A DNA stretch of 34,226 nt from CAYUYV01 sp050331455 (GCA_050331455.1 JBHJGV010000097.1:1-34226); one strand, 5' to 3'. Shown: positions 24,296 through 33,250, counted from the stretch's first letter. Notes: generated by a model from the sequence alone, not told the origin. Numbers and translations are program-made.

Positions 24296-25851
24296 GCACC
24301 GGCGGGATCGGGATCCATATAGGTCAGCACGGGTTTGCGCGCCGCCAGGGTCTCGTCGAGCCGGGCCCGCAGCGCCAGATGCGGCGCGTTGGAGAACCGC
24401 TCCAGCCGGCCTTCCTTGGCATCCGTGGCCAGGGCCCGCATGGATGCGATGAACCGGTCGAGGCTCGCCTTACTTTCGCTTTCCGTCGGCTCGATCAGCA
24501 TCGCCCCGCTCACGACCAGCGGGAAATACATGGTCATGGGGTGATACCCCTCATCGATCATCGCTTTGGCGAAATCGAGGGTCGCCACATTGGTGCCCTT
24601 CAGGAAGCGATCATCGAACAGGGCCTCGTGCATGCAGGGCCCTTCGAAGGACGCGGTCATGACATCCTTCAGACAGGCGAGCACGTAATTGGCGTTGAGC
24701 ACAGCGTCTTCCGACGCCTGACACAGACCATCCGCCCCGTGACTCATCATATAGGACAGGGCTCGGACGAACATGCCCATCTGGCCATGGAATGCGGTCA
24801 TCCGGCCGAAGGGGCTGTCGTCGGACTGGGTCTCATGCTCGACGATGCGGAAGCGATGGCCTTCCTGCACCACATAAGGCAGCGGTGCGAAGGGCGCCAA
24901 GGCCTCGGACAGGACCACCGGGCCGGAGCCCGGACCGCCGCCGCCATGGGGTGTCGAAAAGGTCTTGTGCAGATTGATGTGCATGGCATCGACGCCGAGA
25001 TCGCCCGGCCGCACCTTGCCCACGATGGCGTTGAAATTGGCGCCGTCACAGTAAAAGAAGCCGCCCACGCCATGCACCGCATCGGCGATCTCGATGATGT
25101 CCCGCTCGAACAGGCCGCAGGTGTTCGGATTGGTGACCATGATGGCTGCCACATCCGTGTCCAGCATATCCTTCAAACGATTGAGATCGACCCGGCCCGA
25201 ATTGGTCTCCGGGATCGACTCGACCCGATAGCCGCATTGGACGGCCGTGGCCGGGTTCGTTCCGTGGGCCGCGTCCGGCACGAGCACGCGGGTTCTTTTC
25301 TCACCGCGGGCCTCAAGGGCGGCACGGATTGCCATCATCCCGCACAACTCACCATGGGCTCCCGCCTTGGGAGACATGGCCACGGCCGGCATGCCGGTGA
25401 GCGTCGTGAGCCAGCGCGCGAGTTCGTGGATAAGGGCCAGGGCCCCCTGGACCGTCTGGGGAGGCTGGAGCGGATGAATATCCGCAAAGCCCGCAAGTCG
25501 CGCCATTTTCTCGTTGAGCCGCGGATTGTGCTTCATCGTGCAGGAGCCGAGCGGATAAAGCCCAAGATCGATGGCATAGTTTTTCTGGCTCAGGCGCACA
25601 TAGTGGCGCATGGCCTCGGGTTCCGTCAGGCCCGGGATGTTCAGCGGCGTCTTACGCCCGTGACTGCCGAGGCGGGACTCAATGCCGGCCTCGGGCTCTG
25701 GAAGGTCAACGCCGCAATGGTCACGCCGGCCGATCTCGAACAGCACCGGCTCTTCCTGCATGAGCCCGCGATTGCCCGACGTGGTTGCGAAAACCGGGCC
25801 TGCGGCTGCATCGTCTTCCGGCCGGGTGGGGCGGCCCTGTCGGTTCATCAT
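24280..25851 (-). CDS. gcvPB: Glycine dehydrogenase (decarboxylating) subunit 2
   Basis: The first ATG overlaps the gcvPA stop by one base (TAATGATG), so translation is coupled. The 523-residue product is the PLP-carrying half of the split P-protein. LGSCTMKHNP, MSPKAGAHGE, DAAHGTNPA, CDGANFNAIVG and NLHKTFSTPHGGGGPG are all present, with K296 the expected PLP lysine. With gcvPA it decarboxylates glycine and loads the aminomethyl group on the lipoyl arm of GcvH. The split form is usual in many bacteria and archaea, whereas E. coli has one fused chain. It is the last gene of the operon. Its 3' end overlaps LrgB, and no terminator stem is visible there. Confidence 0.97.
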   Translation of the reverse strand: MMNRQGRPTRPEDDAAAGPVFATTSGNRGLMQEEPVLFEIGRRDHCGVDLPEPEAGIESRLGSHGRKTPLNIPGLTEPEAMRHYVRLSQKNYAIDLGLYPLGSCTMKHNPRLNEKMARLAGFADIHPLQPPQTVQGALALIHELARWLTTLTGMPAVAMSPKAGAHGELCGMMAIRAALEARGEKRTRVLVPDAAHGTNPATAVQCGYRVESIPETNSGRVDLNRLKDMLDTDVAAIMVTNPNTCGLFERDIIEIADAVHGVGGFFYCDGANFNAIVGKVRPGDLGVDAMHINLHKTFSTPHGGGGPGSGPVVLSEALAPFAPLPYVVQEGHRFRIVEHETQSDDSPFGRMTAFHGQMGMFVRALSYMMSHGADGLCQASEDAVLNANYVLACLKDVMTASFEGPCMHEALFDDRFLKGTNVATLDFAKAMIDEGYHPMTMYFPLVVSGAMLIEPTESESKASLDRFIASMRALATDAKEGRLERFSNAPHLALRARLDETLAARKPVLTYMDPDPAGAQAAE

Positions 25852-27194
25852 TACAGCACCTCCTCGAGCGCAGCGGCGAAGGCCGCGCGGTCAGCATCCG
25901 TGTTGGTTTCCGTCGCCGCGACAATCAGCAGGCTGTCCAGCTCAGGCCGATGGGGCCACAGCCGCGAGGCCGGCACACCGCCGAGCACGCCCTTGTCCGC
26001 CAGCCGATCCACGACGTCGCGCGCCCGACCCTTCACGGAAATGGTGAATTCGTTGAAGAAATAGGGGGTCATCAGATTGACGCCGGGAATGCGCGCCAAC
26101 TGACCGGCGAGCTTCACTGCGGACTGATGGTTCAGCGCGGCCAGACGGGAAAAGCCCGCCTCGCCGAGCAGCGCCATGTGGATGGTGAAGGCGAGACAGC
26201 AAAGGCCGGAATTCGTGCAGATATTGCTGGTGGCCTTATCGCGGCGAATATGCTGCTCCCGCGTGGAGAGGGTCAGCACATAACCGTCCCGCCCCTGGGC
26301 ATCGACCGTGCGGCCCGCCAGGCGTCCCGGCATCTGGCGCACGTATTTCTGTCGGGTTGCGAACAGACCCACATAGGGGCCGCCGAAATTGAGGCTGTTG
26401 CCGATGCTCTGGCCCTCGGCCACGACAATATCCGCACCCTGAGCGCCGGGCGATTCAATTGCCCCCAGGCTGACCACTTCCGTCACGACCGCGACCAGCA
26501 GGGCACCCTTGGCATGGGCCGCCTCGGCGATGGGCCGCAGATCGACAAGATGGCCGAACACGCTGGGGCTCTGCACCACGACACAGGCCGTATCCTCGTC
26601 GATCCGGTCGATGATGTCTTCGACACCGTTCACATCGGGGGCCAGCTTTTCCAGGGGGTCCCCGGACAGCCGGTCCATGTTCTCCACCACAGCCCGGTAA
26701 TGGGGGTGGAGGCTGCCGGACAGCACCGCCTTGCCGCGCTTGGTAACCCGTTGGGCCATCAACACCGCTTCCGCGCATCCGGTCGAGCCGTCATACATGG
26801 AGGCATTGGCCACATCCATGCCGGTGATGCGGGCGACCTGGGTCTGGAATTCGAAGAGATACTGCGTCGTGCCCTGGCTCACCTCGGGCTGGTAAGGGGT
26901 GTAGGACGTCAGAAATTCCGAACGCTGAATCACGTGATCCACGGTGGCCGGCACATGGTGCCGATAGGCGCCCGCCCCAATGAAAAACGGCACGGATCCG
27001 GCCGTGACATTGCGTGCGGCCAGGGCCGACAGGGCCCGTTCCACTTCAAGTTCGCCCTGATGGTGCGGAAGATCGACGGGCTGCGACAGCCGTGCGGCCG
27101 GTGGCACATCCGCAAACAGGTCGTCGACATCGGACACGCCGATCCGGTCGAGCATCTCACGACGTTCGGTGTCGCCGAGCGGGAGATAACGCAT
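25851..27194 (-). CDS. gcvPA: Glycine dehydrogenase (decarboxylating) subunit 1
   Basis: The ATG at 27194 comes two bases after the gcvH stop and has AAGGGG inside the end of gcvH. The 447-residue product is the N-terminal half of the split P-protein and forms the heterotetramer with gcvPB. It begins with MRYLPLGDTERREML, and has SFLGAGxY-like FIGAGAYRHH, TSYTPYQPEVSQGTTQYLFEFQ, NASMYDGSTG and FGGPYVGLF, all typical for this subunit. It has no PLP lysine, as expected; that residue is on gcvPB. Spacing with both neighbours shows it belongs to the gcvT-H-PA-PB transcript. Confidence 0.97.
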   Translation of the reverse strand: MRYLPLGDTERREMLDRIGVSDVDDLFADVPPAARLSQPVDLPHHQGELEVERALSALAARNVTAGSVPFFIGAGAYRHHVPATVDHVIQRSEFLTSYTPYQPEVSQGTTQYLFEFQTQVARITGMDVANASMYDGSTGCAEAVLMAQRVTKRGKAVLSGSLHPHYRAVVENMDRLSGDPLEKLAPDVNGVEDIIDRIDEDTACVVVQSPSVFGHLVDLRPIAEAAHAKGALLVAVVTEVVSLGAIESPGAQGADIVVAEGQSIGNSLNFGGPYVGLFATRQKYVRQMPGRLAGRTVDAQGRDGYVLTLSTREQHIRRDKATSNICTNSGLCCLAFTIHMALLGEAGFSRLAALNHQSAVKLAGQLARIPGVNLMTPYFFNEFTISVKGRARDVVDRLADKGVLGGVPASRLWPHRPELDSLLIVAATETNTDADRAAFAAALEEVL

Positions 27195-27196
27195 GC

Positions 27197-27574
27197 TTAT
27201 TCGAGCCCCTTCACATAATCCTGGTACGCTGTTTCATCCATCAGGCCTTCCGTCTCGCCCTGGTCGCTGACGGACACTTTGAAGAACCACCCCTCACCGG
27301 TCGGGTCGGTGTTGATCAGTTCCGGCTGGTCCTGGAGGGCCGCATTGACCTCGGTGACTTCGCCGGTGACCGGCGCGTAGATTTCGCTCGCCGCCTTGAC
27401 CGATTCCACCGTTGCGGTTTCCTGGGCCTTCTTCACGGCCTTCCCGATCTCCGGCAATTCCACATAGACCACATCGCCAAGCTGGCCTGCGGCATATTCA
27501 GTGATGCCGACGGTTCCCGTGGTCCCGTCGACGCGGATCCATTCGTGGTCTTCGGTGTATTTTGTGTTGCTCAT
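27197..27574 (-). CDS. gcvH: Glycine cleavage system H protein
   Basis: The start at 27574 gives 125 residues, the normal length, and begins MSNTKYTEDHEW as in relatives. ATGs at 27583 and 27607 are in frame but would add residues of no family similarity. The upstream site is only a crowded GAGGGAC. The lipoyl domain is complete, with ATVESVKAASE and K60 as the lipoylated residue, and GEGWFFKV near the end. The protein carries the aminomethyl intermediate between the P, T and L proteins. Lipoyl transferase and lipoamide dehydrogenase are not in the window. Confidence 0.96.
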   Translation of the reverse strand: MSNTKYTEDHEWIRVDGTTGTVGITEYAAGQLGDVVYVELPEIGKAVKKAQETATVESVKAASEIYAPVTGEVTEVNAALQDQPELINTDPTGEGWFFKVSVSDQGETEGLMDETAYQDYVKGLE

Positions 27575-27636
27575 GTCCCTCATGTCCCCATGGTAATTCG
27601 GGCCCATCCATCCTGACCCGACGGTTCTGGCGAAAT

Positions 27637-28791
27637 CTAACCTCGGTAGTAGCGGTGCTCGACGAACGGCATGGGTGCGACCCGCGCCGGGCGGGCCTGT
27701 CCGCGGACCATCAACTGGAGCGGCGTTCCGTCCGCTGAAAAATCGGATGCGACATAACCCATGGCCACGGGGGCTTCCAGGCTCGGCGCGAAGGTTCCAC
27801 TCGTGACCACGCCGATGTCCTCGCCATCCCGGTTCTGAATGGTCACACCGGCGCGGGCTGGCGCTTTGCCTTCAGGCAGCAGGCCGATCCGCCGGCGGCC
27901 CGGCCCTTTCGCCAATTGCTCCAGGATTGTCGCCGCACCGGGAAAATCCCCTGCCGTCCGGCGCCGCTTACCGATCACGAAGGTAAGGCCGGCTTCGACC
28001 GGCGTGATGGTGGGGTCGAGATCGCTGCCGTAAAGACAGAGCCCTGCTTCGAGGCGCAAGGAGTCCCGGGCACCCAACCCGATGGGCGCCACATCCGGCC
28101 CGTCCAGCAGCCGTGTCGCCAGACGCGTGGCATCCCCTCCCGGCACGGACAACTCGAAACCATCCTCGCCCGTATAGCCGGACCGGGTGACGAGGGCCGG
28201 AATACCGTCCAAATCCACATGGGCCGCCTGCATGAACCGCAGATCCTTCTGGTTCGGCATGACCCGTTCCAGGACCTCGCCTGCTTTCGGACCCTGGAGC
28301 GCAAGAAGAGCCGCGTCGTCGAGACTGTCGATCGCGATCGAAGACGGCAGGCGGTCGCGAAGATAGGCCAGATCGTCTGCCTTGCAGGCGGCGTTCAGAA
28401 CCACGAACAGCGATCCGTCTTCGGGCAATCGGGTGATCATGAGATCATCGAGAATGCCGCCCTCATCATTCAGCAGCATGCTGTACCGCATGCGCCCCGG
28501 CGCAAGCGCGGCGACGTCGCCCGGCACGACCCGCTCCAGGGCCGTGGCCACTGTTTCGTGATCGGCCCCGCGCAGGATGACCTGCCCCATATGGGACACG
28601 TCGAACAGGCCGGCTCCCGTTCGAGTGTGGCGATGCTCACCCAAGATCCCCATGGGGAACTGAACCGGCATGTCATAACCGGCAAAGGGCACCATTTTGC
28701 CGCCCAATTGGCGGTGAAGCGCATGGAGAGGTGTCGTGGAAAGCGTTTGATCGGCTGCGGTTTCACTCGGTCGCGAGTCGGGCGAGGCCAT
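27637..28791 (-). CDS. gcvT: Aminomethyltransferase (glycine cleavage T protein)
   Basis: The ATG at 28791 has AGGAG five bases upstream. The frame is open as far as 28905, but that part lies inside the riboswitch and is not coding. The 384-residue product shows the T-protein blocks LGGKMVPFAGYDMPVQF, HTRTGAGLFDVSHMGQ, LNDEGGILDD, and SGYTGEDGFEL with the conserved catalytic-site Asp. It has the C-terminal VTSGTFAPSLE. It transfers the methylene group from GcvH to tetrahydrofolate and releases ammonia. First gene of the operon, 62 bases before gcvH. Regulation by the upstream tandem glycine riboswitch is expected. Confidence 0.97.
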   Translation of the reverse strand: MASPDSRPSETAADQTLSTTPLHALHRQLGGKMVPFAGYDMPVQFPMGILGEHRHTRTGAGLFDVSHMGQVILRGADHETVATALERVVPGDVAALAPGRMRYSMLLNDEGGILDDLMITRLPEDGSLFVVLNAACKADDLAYLRDRLPSSIAIDSLDDAALLALQGPKAGEVLERVMPNQKDLRFMQAAHVDLDGIPALVTRSGYTGEDGFELSVPGGDATRLATRLLDGPDVAPIGLGARDSLRLEAGLCLYGSDLDPTITPVEAGLTFVIGKRRRTAGDFPGAATILEQLAKGPGRRRIGLLPEGKAPARAGVTIQNRDGEDIGVVTSGTFAPSLEAPVAMGYVASDFSADGTPLQLMVRGQARPARVAPMPFVEHRYYRG

Positions 28792-28807
28792 GATCTCTCC
28801 TGCATCG

Positions 28808-28823
28808 GGATGCTGTCGCATCC
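28808..28823 (-). promoter_or_regulatory. Hairpin just before the gcvT ribosome binding site (candidate expression platform)
   Basis: GGATGC-TGTC-GCATCC forms a perfect 6-bp stem, six bases from the AGGAG site (28797-28801 on the minus strand). A second stem CCGGCC-ACT-GGCCGG lies at 28873-28887, right after the second aptamer. Neither has a T-run, so control of translation or of Rho-dependent stopping is more likely than intrinsic termination. The role is inferred. Confidence 0.4.
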
Positions 28824-28892
28824 GAACCACCTTGCCGACCCACCGCGCAGGGTGAGGATCGACGACGAGGGCCCGGCCACTGGCCGGCTGTT

Positions 28893-29130
28893 GCCCCTCT
28901 GTCATGGTGCCTGAGAGATTTCACCGTCCGGTTTGCACCCACGCTTTGCGCGCAATTGCGTTGGGACAGGCTTGACCCCGTCGGCGAGATGCCGGCTGAG
29001 CCAGCATCTGCTTTCCAGAGTGTCATCCTCCCGCGGTCCGCTTGCCTGAGAGTTTCCGGGCGGTTGCTCCTTCGGCGTCGGCCCCACCCGCCTCACTCAA
29101 GGACGTGTATGCGGCCGAACTCTCCCGCGG
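28893..29130 (-). promoter_or_regulatory. Tandem glycine riboswitch upstream of gcvT
   Basis: Read on the minus strand, two glycine aptamers occur in series. Aptamer I (about 29126 to 29011) has GGGAGAG, then CCGAAGGAGCAA (29064-29075), CTCTCAGGCA (29043-29052) and GACACTCTGG. Aptamer II (about 28990 to 28893) has GGTGCAAACC, CTCTCAGGCA (28908-28917) and GACAGAGGGG. The repeated CTCTCAGGCA blocks are 135 bases apart. These are conserved cores of the gcvT (glycine) riboswitch family, which usually turns expression on when glycine is abundant. Boundaries are approximate. Confidence 0.95.
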
Positions 29131-29186
29131 GGATCACATGTATGAGCGTGCCGACGCGTTTCGCAACGGATCAGCACACCATTCAG

Positions 29187-29214
29187 ACCATAGGTTCTCG
29201 AAATGATCTGTCAA
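29187..29214 (-). promoter_or_regulatory. Sigma70-like promoter of the gcv operon
   Basis: On the minus strand TTGACA (29214-29209), a 16-base spacer and TATGGT (29192-29187) precede the riboswitch. Expected transcription start is near 29180, about 50 bases before aptamer I. It lies just 38 bases after the argS stop codon, so the gcv operon is transcribed separately from argS. Confidence 0.7.
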
Positions 29215-29251
29215 CGTGGCGGTGCTTGGGGCGCCGGTCATGAGCGCACAG

Positions 29252-31045
29252 TCACATCCGCTCCGGCGTCTCGATGCCGAGGAAATCGAGCCCCTGCTCC
29301 AAAACCGCAAGGGTAAGCGCGCAGAGCGCGAGGCGGCCCCGGCGCAGGTCCTGATCCTCCTCGGACAGAATATGATGGTCGGCATAGAACCGGCTGAAGG
29401 CCTGCGCCAGGGCGAAGACATAATCGCACAAGACATTGGGAGCGCGGCGCTCGACGGCGCTCTCGACGGCAACCGGGAAACCGGTCAGTTCCAGGGCGAG
29501 CCCCCGTTCCGCGTCCGTGGCCACCGGCAGGGGCACGGCCGCCAGATCGTCCCGCGCCACCTCGGCCCGTCGCAGGATGGATTTGATCCGCACCGCGGCA
29601 TATTGCAGATAGGGGCCGGTCTTGCCCTCGAAGCTGGTGAACCGCTCGAGATCAAAAATATAGTTCGAGAGCCGATAGTTCGACAGATCGGCGAATTTGA
29701 TCGCGGCAATGCCGACCCGGCGGGCGATCTGCGCGCGTTCTTCGGCCGGATAATCCGCGGCGAGGCCGGCCTCCTCGATACGGGCCGCCGCCCGCTCCGT
29801 GGCCATCTGAATGAGATCGTAGAGCTTGAGCACGCCGCCGGCGCGGGTCTTGAACGGCTTTCCGTCAGGCCCGTTCATGGTCCCGAAGCCGATATGCTCC
29901 AGCGCCGCCCGGCCGCGATAACCGCCCTTGTCGGCCGTGCGAAAGACCTGCTCGAAATGCAGGTGCTGGCGCTGGTCGACCACATAAAGCATCAGGTCTG
30001 GATCATGGCTCCGGACCCGGTCGATGATCGTGGCGACATCCGTGGTGGCATAAAGGGCACTGCCGTCAGACTTGACGAGCAGAAGTGGCGGCACCTCGGA
30101 CTTGTCGTCATTGCGCTCCACACTGACGACCCAGGCGCCTTCGCTCTCATGGGCGATGTGACGGGCCTTGAGGTCCTCCACCATGTCCGGGATTAACGGA
30201 TCCACATCCGCCTCCCCCTTCCAAAGGTCGAAAACCACACCGAGCGATCCGAATTCCCGGGTCATGCCGGCGATGGAAACATCCATGAAATGGCGCCACA
30301 GGGCCCGGTATCCCGGGCGGCCCCGTTGCAGCTCCGCCGTCGCATCCCGCGCCAGGGCAGCCCGGGCCTCATCCGCCTTGCACGCCTTCGATGCCGTTGG
30401 ATAAAGCTCCTCCAGGTCGGCCATGGTCACGGGCGAGTCTTCCGGATACGGACCGGAGAAGTCCGCATCGAAATAGGGCAGGTCCGGCTGACGCAGGGCG
30501 ATCTCCGAAATCAGCATCCCCATGGGCAGACCCCAGTCCCCCATATGCACATCAGACACGGTGCTGTAGCCTGTGAAGCGGAACAGACGCTGCAGGCTGT
30601 CGCCGATGATCGTGGACCGCAAATGCCCCACATGCATGGGCTTGGCGATGTTCGGCCCGCCGAAATCGACAATGACCGTCCGCCCCTCGCCCAGGCCCTC
30701 CACGCCGAAACCCTTCGCCCTGGCGAGGGCCGCGACCTGGTCCGCCAGAAACCGATCCGTCAACGTCATATTGATAAAACCGGGGCCCGCCAGGTCCAGC
30801 TTGGCGAAGATCGCCCCCTCGCCGCCATCTTCGGTATCGCGGGCTTGAAGCGCCTCCAGGATGGTCTGGGCGATCTCCCGGGGTGGTTTCTTGGCCTGTT
30901 TGGCTGCCGGCAGGGCCCCGTTGCACTGGAACTGGCCCAGATCCGGGCGGTCGGACGGGGTCACCCGGCCCAGGGCCGGATCGAGACCCGCATCGGCAAA
31001 GGCCTTGCCGGCCACGGCGGACAACAGACGGGGCAATGACATCAT
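29252..31045 (-). CDS. argS: Arginyl-tRNA synthetase
   Basis: Two ATGs at 31045 and 31042 follow TCAGGA; the first is used here. The 597-residue product has an N-terminal ArgS-specific additional domain with DLGQFQCNGA. It has the class I catalytic signature HVGH (138-141) in PNIAKPMHVGHLRST, then ALYATTDVAT, VVDQRQHLHFEQVF and FKTRAGGVLKL, which replaces the KMSKS loop as usual in many ArgS enzymes. The anticodon-binding domain ends with SRFYADHHIL. It charges tRNA-Arg with arginine. It is preceded by the lipoprotein gene on the same strand, with 171 bases between. Confidence 0.97.
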   Translation of the reverse strand: MMSLPRLLSAVAGKAFADAGLDPALGRVTPSDRPDLGQFQCNGALPAAKQAKKPPREIAQTILEALQARDTEDGGEGAIFAKLDLAGPGFINMTLTDRFLADQVAALARAKGFGVEGLGEGRTVIVDFGGPNIAKPMHVGHLRSTIIGDSLQRLFRFTGYSTVSDVHMGDWGLPMGMLISEIALRQPDLPYFDADFSGPYPEDSPVTMADLEELYPTASKACKADEARAALARDATAELQRGRPGYRALWRHFMDVSIAGMTREFGSLGVVFDLWKGEADVDPLIPDMVEDLKARHIAHESEGAWVVSVERNDDKSEVPPLLLVKSDGSALYATTDVATIIDRVRSHDPDLMLYVVDQRQHLHFEQVFRTADKGGYRGRAALEHIGFGTMNGPDGKPFKTRAGGVLKLYDLIQMATERAAARIEEAGLAADYPAEERAQIARRVGIAAIKFADLSNYRLSNYIFDLERFTSFEGKTGPYLQYAAVRIKSILRRAEVARDDLAAVPLPVATDAERGLALELTGFPVAVESAVERRAPNVLCDYVFALAQAFSRFYADHHILSEEDQDLRRGRLALCALTLAVLEQGLDFLGIETPERM

Positions 31046-31148
31046 GGTTGAAAATCCTGAAACGGATAAAAACGAGCGGCGCTGCATGGGACGCTTCGAC
31101 GGAGGCGGGACGCCCGGCGCCGCACGGCCGGTGAGCCCGCCGCCCCGT

Positions 31149-31175
31149 CAACGGGCCGGCCTCAACGGGCCGGCG
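31149..31175. repeat. 13-bp direct repeat between argS and the lipoprotein gene
   Basis: TCAACGGGCCGGC occurs at 31149-31161 and again at 31163-31175, separated by one base. The surrounding 171-base gap is otherwise GC-rich without a clear gene or terminator. Confidence 0.8.
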
Positions 31176-31216
31176 ACCCCCACCGATCCGGATCCATCAT
31201 CGACCCCGCGCGAGCG

Positions 31217-31804
31217 TCAGCGGAACCCGGGCTGGGCGCGATTGTACTGAATTTCCTCATCCAGCAGGTCAAAGCCGACCAGCACCTCGAAACTCTCCGG
31301 ATCCACCTTTCCTTCCAAGGGCACCGGCAGCGCCTCGATATCGCGCACGATGGTCGCAAAGCGCGATGAGGGTGGGAACTGTGCGGGTACGCGATAAATC
31401 TTTTTCACGACACCCTCTTTACCCCGCAGCACGGCTACGAAGAAGCGCAAGGCATGGCGCCGGTCACCCGCGGATGCCGGCCCCAGCTCCGCATTCATAG
31501 CCACCTTCAGGGTAAGGACAAGTTCATCCCGGCGCGGATCGCAGCCGAGCCCCACGGTCTCGATTTCAGCACTGTAAAGACGATCGGTCAGGTCCTGGCT
31601 GCCGCCGGGCTGGAACTTCACCACCTTGGCCGCATCGGCCAGGATGCCCACGTCAGGACAGCCTTTGGCTGCGCCCACCTGCGGGCGGGATGTTCCGCAT
31701 GCCCCTAAAATCAGGATAAAGCCTACGGCCAGTGCGATCCAGGGCCCGCGAAGCATCGGTCGGGCGGACCCTACCGAAGAGGGATGGCAACATGTCACGG
31801 TCAT
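31217..31804 (-). CDS. Putative lipoprotein of unknown function
   Basis: The ATG at 31804 is preceded by GGGAG at a normal distance. ATG 31756 would remove 16 residues and start directly at the signal peptide. The 195-residue product has a hydrophobic segment LALAVGFILI-like (IALAVGFILILGAC) ending in a lipobox LGAC, so it is probably lipid-modified and anchored to the envelope. The mature part shows GCPDVGILADAAKVV, LGCDPRRDELVLTLKV and FFVAVLRGKEGVVKKIYRVP. It looks like a small conserved beta-rich lipoprotein, but no named family is recognised. It is upstream of argS and divergent from ispH. Confidence 0.85.
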   Translation of the reverse strand: MTVTCCHPSSVGSARPMLRGPWIALAVGFILILGACGTSRPQVGAAKGCPDVGILADAAKVVKFQPGGSQDLTDRLYSAEIETVGLGCDPRRDELVLTLKVAMNAELGPASAGDRRHALRFFVAVLRGKEGVVKKIYRVPAQFPPSSRFATIVRDIEALPVPLEGKVDPESFEVLVGFDLLDEEIQYNRAQPGFR

Positions 31805-32220
31805 GAAAAACTCCCGGAAAATCAATGACCACCGTGCCCTTGACCACGGGCCCTTTGCATAAGGCGGACTGTAGCCAAGGCGGCCCAGGCCAGCAACCGC
31901 GCCGGACGGGCGAGTCCCGGCTTTCCCCGGCACTGGGCCGTTGAGAAACGTTCGGGATAAAGGCCGTTTCCGGTGCCCAACCTCAATTTTGGCCAAGTCT
32001 CCGGAGATCGATCCGCCTATGGTGGCCCTGTGGTAGGCGTGTGCCGGCCGGGCATGGCTCGCCCGTTCCAGTGACGCATGGCAAAGTGGCCGGTACCGAA
32101 ACCGTGGCCCGCCTGCCACGACAGGAGACCATCCATTGGCGCGACGGTCGACATGCGGCTGGACCTTCGCGACCCTGCACCCGCACCCATGCCACCCCTG
32201 ACCATGGAAGGAATGCCGCC
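31805..32220. other. 416-base divergent intergenic region between the lipoprotein gene and ispH
   Basis: No credible gene is seen. The ispH frame is open upstream to 32041, but those residues are not of family character. A perfect 10-bp palindrome TCTCCGGAGA lies at 31998-32007, and AACGTT at about 31946. No promoter with both boxes at normal spacing was found for either gene, though both must start here. The GAAGGA site for ispH is at the 3' end. Confidence 0.6.
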
Positions 32221-33204
32221 GTGTCCAACGCCAAACCGCCGCTTTCGGTCCTGATGGCCGCTCCCCGCGGCTTTTGCGCCGGCGTCGACCGCGCCATCCA
32301 GATTGTCGAACTGGCCCTCGAGCGCTACGGCCCGCCGGTCTATGTGCGACACGAAATCGTCCATAACCGCTACGTGGTGGAGCAGCTTGAGCAGAAGGGC
32401 GCCATATTCGTTGAGGAGCTCGCCGAGGTCCCGGACGATGTTCCTGTGATCTTCTCGGCCCACGGCGTCCCCAAATCCGTTCCGGCCGAAGCCGAAAACC
32501 GGAAGATGTTCTACATCGACGCCACCTGTCCCCTGGTGTCGAAGGTCCATGTGGAGGCCGAGCGCCACCACGCGAAAGGCCTCGAAATCGTTCTGATCGG
32601 CCATGCCGGCCATCCGGAGGTCGAGGGCACGATGGGGCAGCTTCCCGCGGGCGCCATTACGCTCATCGAAACGCCGGAGCATGCGCGGGCTTTCACGCCG
32701 AAAGACCCGGCAAAGGTCGCGTTTGTGACCCAGACCACCCTGTCCGTCGACGACACCGCCGAAATCGTCGAGATTCTCCAGGACCGGTTCCCGGGGATCT
32801 CGAAGCCCCACAAAGAAGACATTTGCTATGCCACGACCAACCGTCAGGAAGCGGTGAAAGCGATTGCGCAGAGCTGTGACGCCGTGCTGGTGGTGGGGGC
32901 CCCCAATTCCTCCAATTCCATGCGACTGGTGGAAGTCGCCGTGCGCGCCGGTGCAGCCAAGGCGACCCTTGTACAAAGAGCGGGCGATCTCGATCCGGCC
33001 TGGTTCGACGGCGTGTCCACCCTGGGCCTGACGGCCGGGGCCAGCGCGCCCGAAGTGCTGGTCGAGGAAGTGCTTGAGGCGCTCCGGGCGCTCTTCGATG
33101 TCACCATCGAAGAAGACGCCACCATCGTCGAGGACGTCCATTTCAAGCTGCCCCGCGTGCTTACCCACGACGAGGATCCGGCCCCGGCCATGGCCCAGCT
33201 CTGA
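32221..33204 (+). CDS. ispH: 4-hydroxy-3-methylbut-2-enyl diphosphate reductase
   Basis: The GTG at 32221 is preceded by GGAAGGAATG. The 327-residue product keeps the three iron-sulfur cysteines C19 (PRGFCAGV), C103 (ATCPLV) and C202 (DICYAT). It also has VRHEIVHN, FSAHGV, GHAGHPEVEGT, TQTTLS and the substrate-binding APNSSNSMRL. IspH reductively removes the hydroxyl of HMBPP to give IPP and DMAPP, the last step of the MEP isoprenoid pathway, using a [4Fe-4S] cluster in the cytoplasm. The length is normal. The extension to 32041 is not used because its residues are not conserved. Confidence 0.97.
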   Translation: MSNAKPPLSVLMAAPRGFCAGVDRAIQIVELALERYGPPVYVRHEIVHNRYVVEQLEQKGAIFVEELAEVPDDVPVIFSAHGVPKSVPAEAENRKMFYIDATCPLVSKVHVEAERHHAKGLEIVLIGHAGHPEVEGTMGQLPAGAITLIETPEHARAFTPKDPAKVAFVTQTTLSVDDTAEIVEILQDRFPGISKPHKEDICYATTNRQEAVKAIAQSCDAVLVVGAPNSSNSMRLVEVAVRAGAAKATLVQRAGDLDPAWFDGVSTLGLTAGASAPEVLVEEVLEALRALFDVTIEEDATIVEDVHFKLPRVLTHDEDPAPAMAQL

Positions 33205-33221
33205 CGGCAAGCCCGGATCCC

Positions 33222-33250
33222 GCGGCCGCCGCGGATGATCCGGCGGCCGC
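33222..33250 (+). terminator. Possible terminator after ispH
   Basis: GCGGCCGCC (33222-33230) and GGCGGCCGC (33242-33250) form a perfect 9-bp stem with an 11-base loop, 17 bases after the ispH stop. No T-run follows, only CCTTTGC further on, so termination is uncertain. Confidence 0.45.

Noticed and set aside
24379..27218. Long plus-strand frames (561 and 477 codons) opposite gcvPB and gcvPA
   Set aside because: They are His/Arg/Gly-rich complements of strongly conserved glycine decarboxylase subunits.
28792..28905. N-terminal extension of gcvT to an ATG at 28905
   Set aside because: The extension begins at ATGACAGAGGGG, which is the conserved core of the second glycine aptamer. A good AGGAG site precedes the ATG at 28791.
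32041..32220. 60-residue N-terminal extension of ispH
   Set aside because: Residues are not of family character, and the GTG at 32221 has its own ribosome binding site and gives the expected distance to the first iron-sulfur cysteine.
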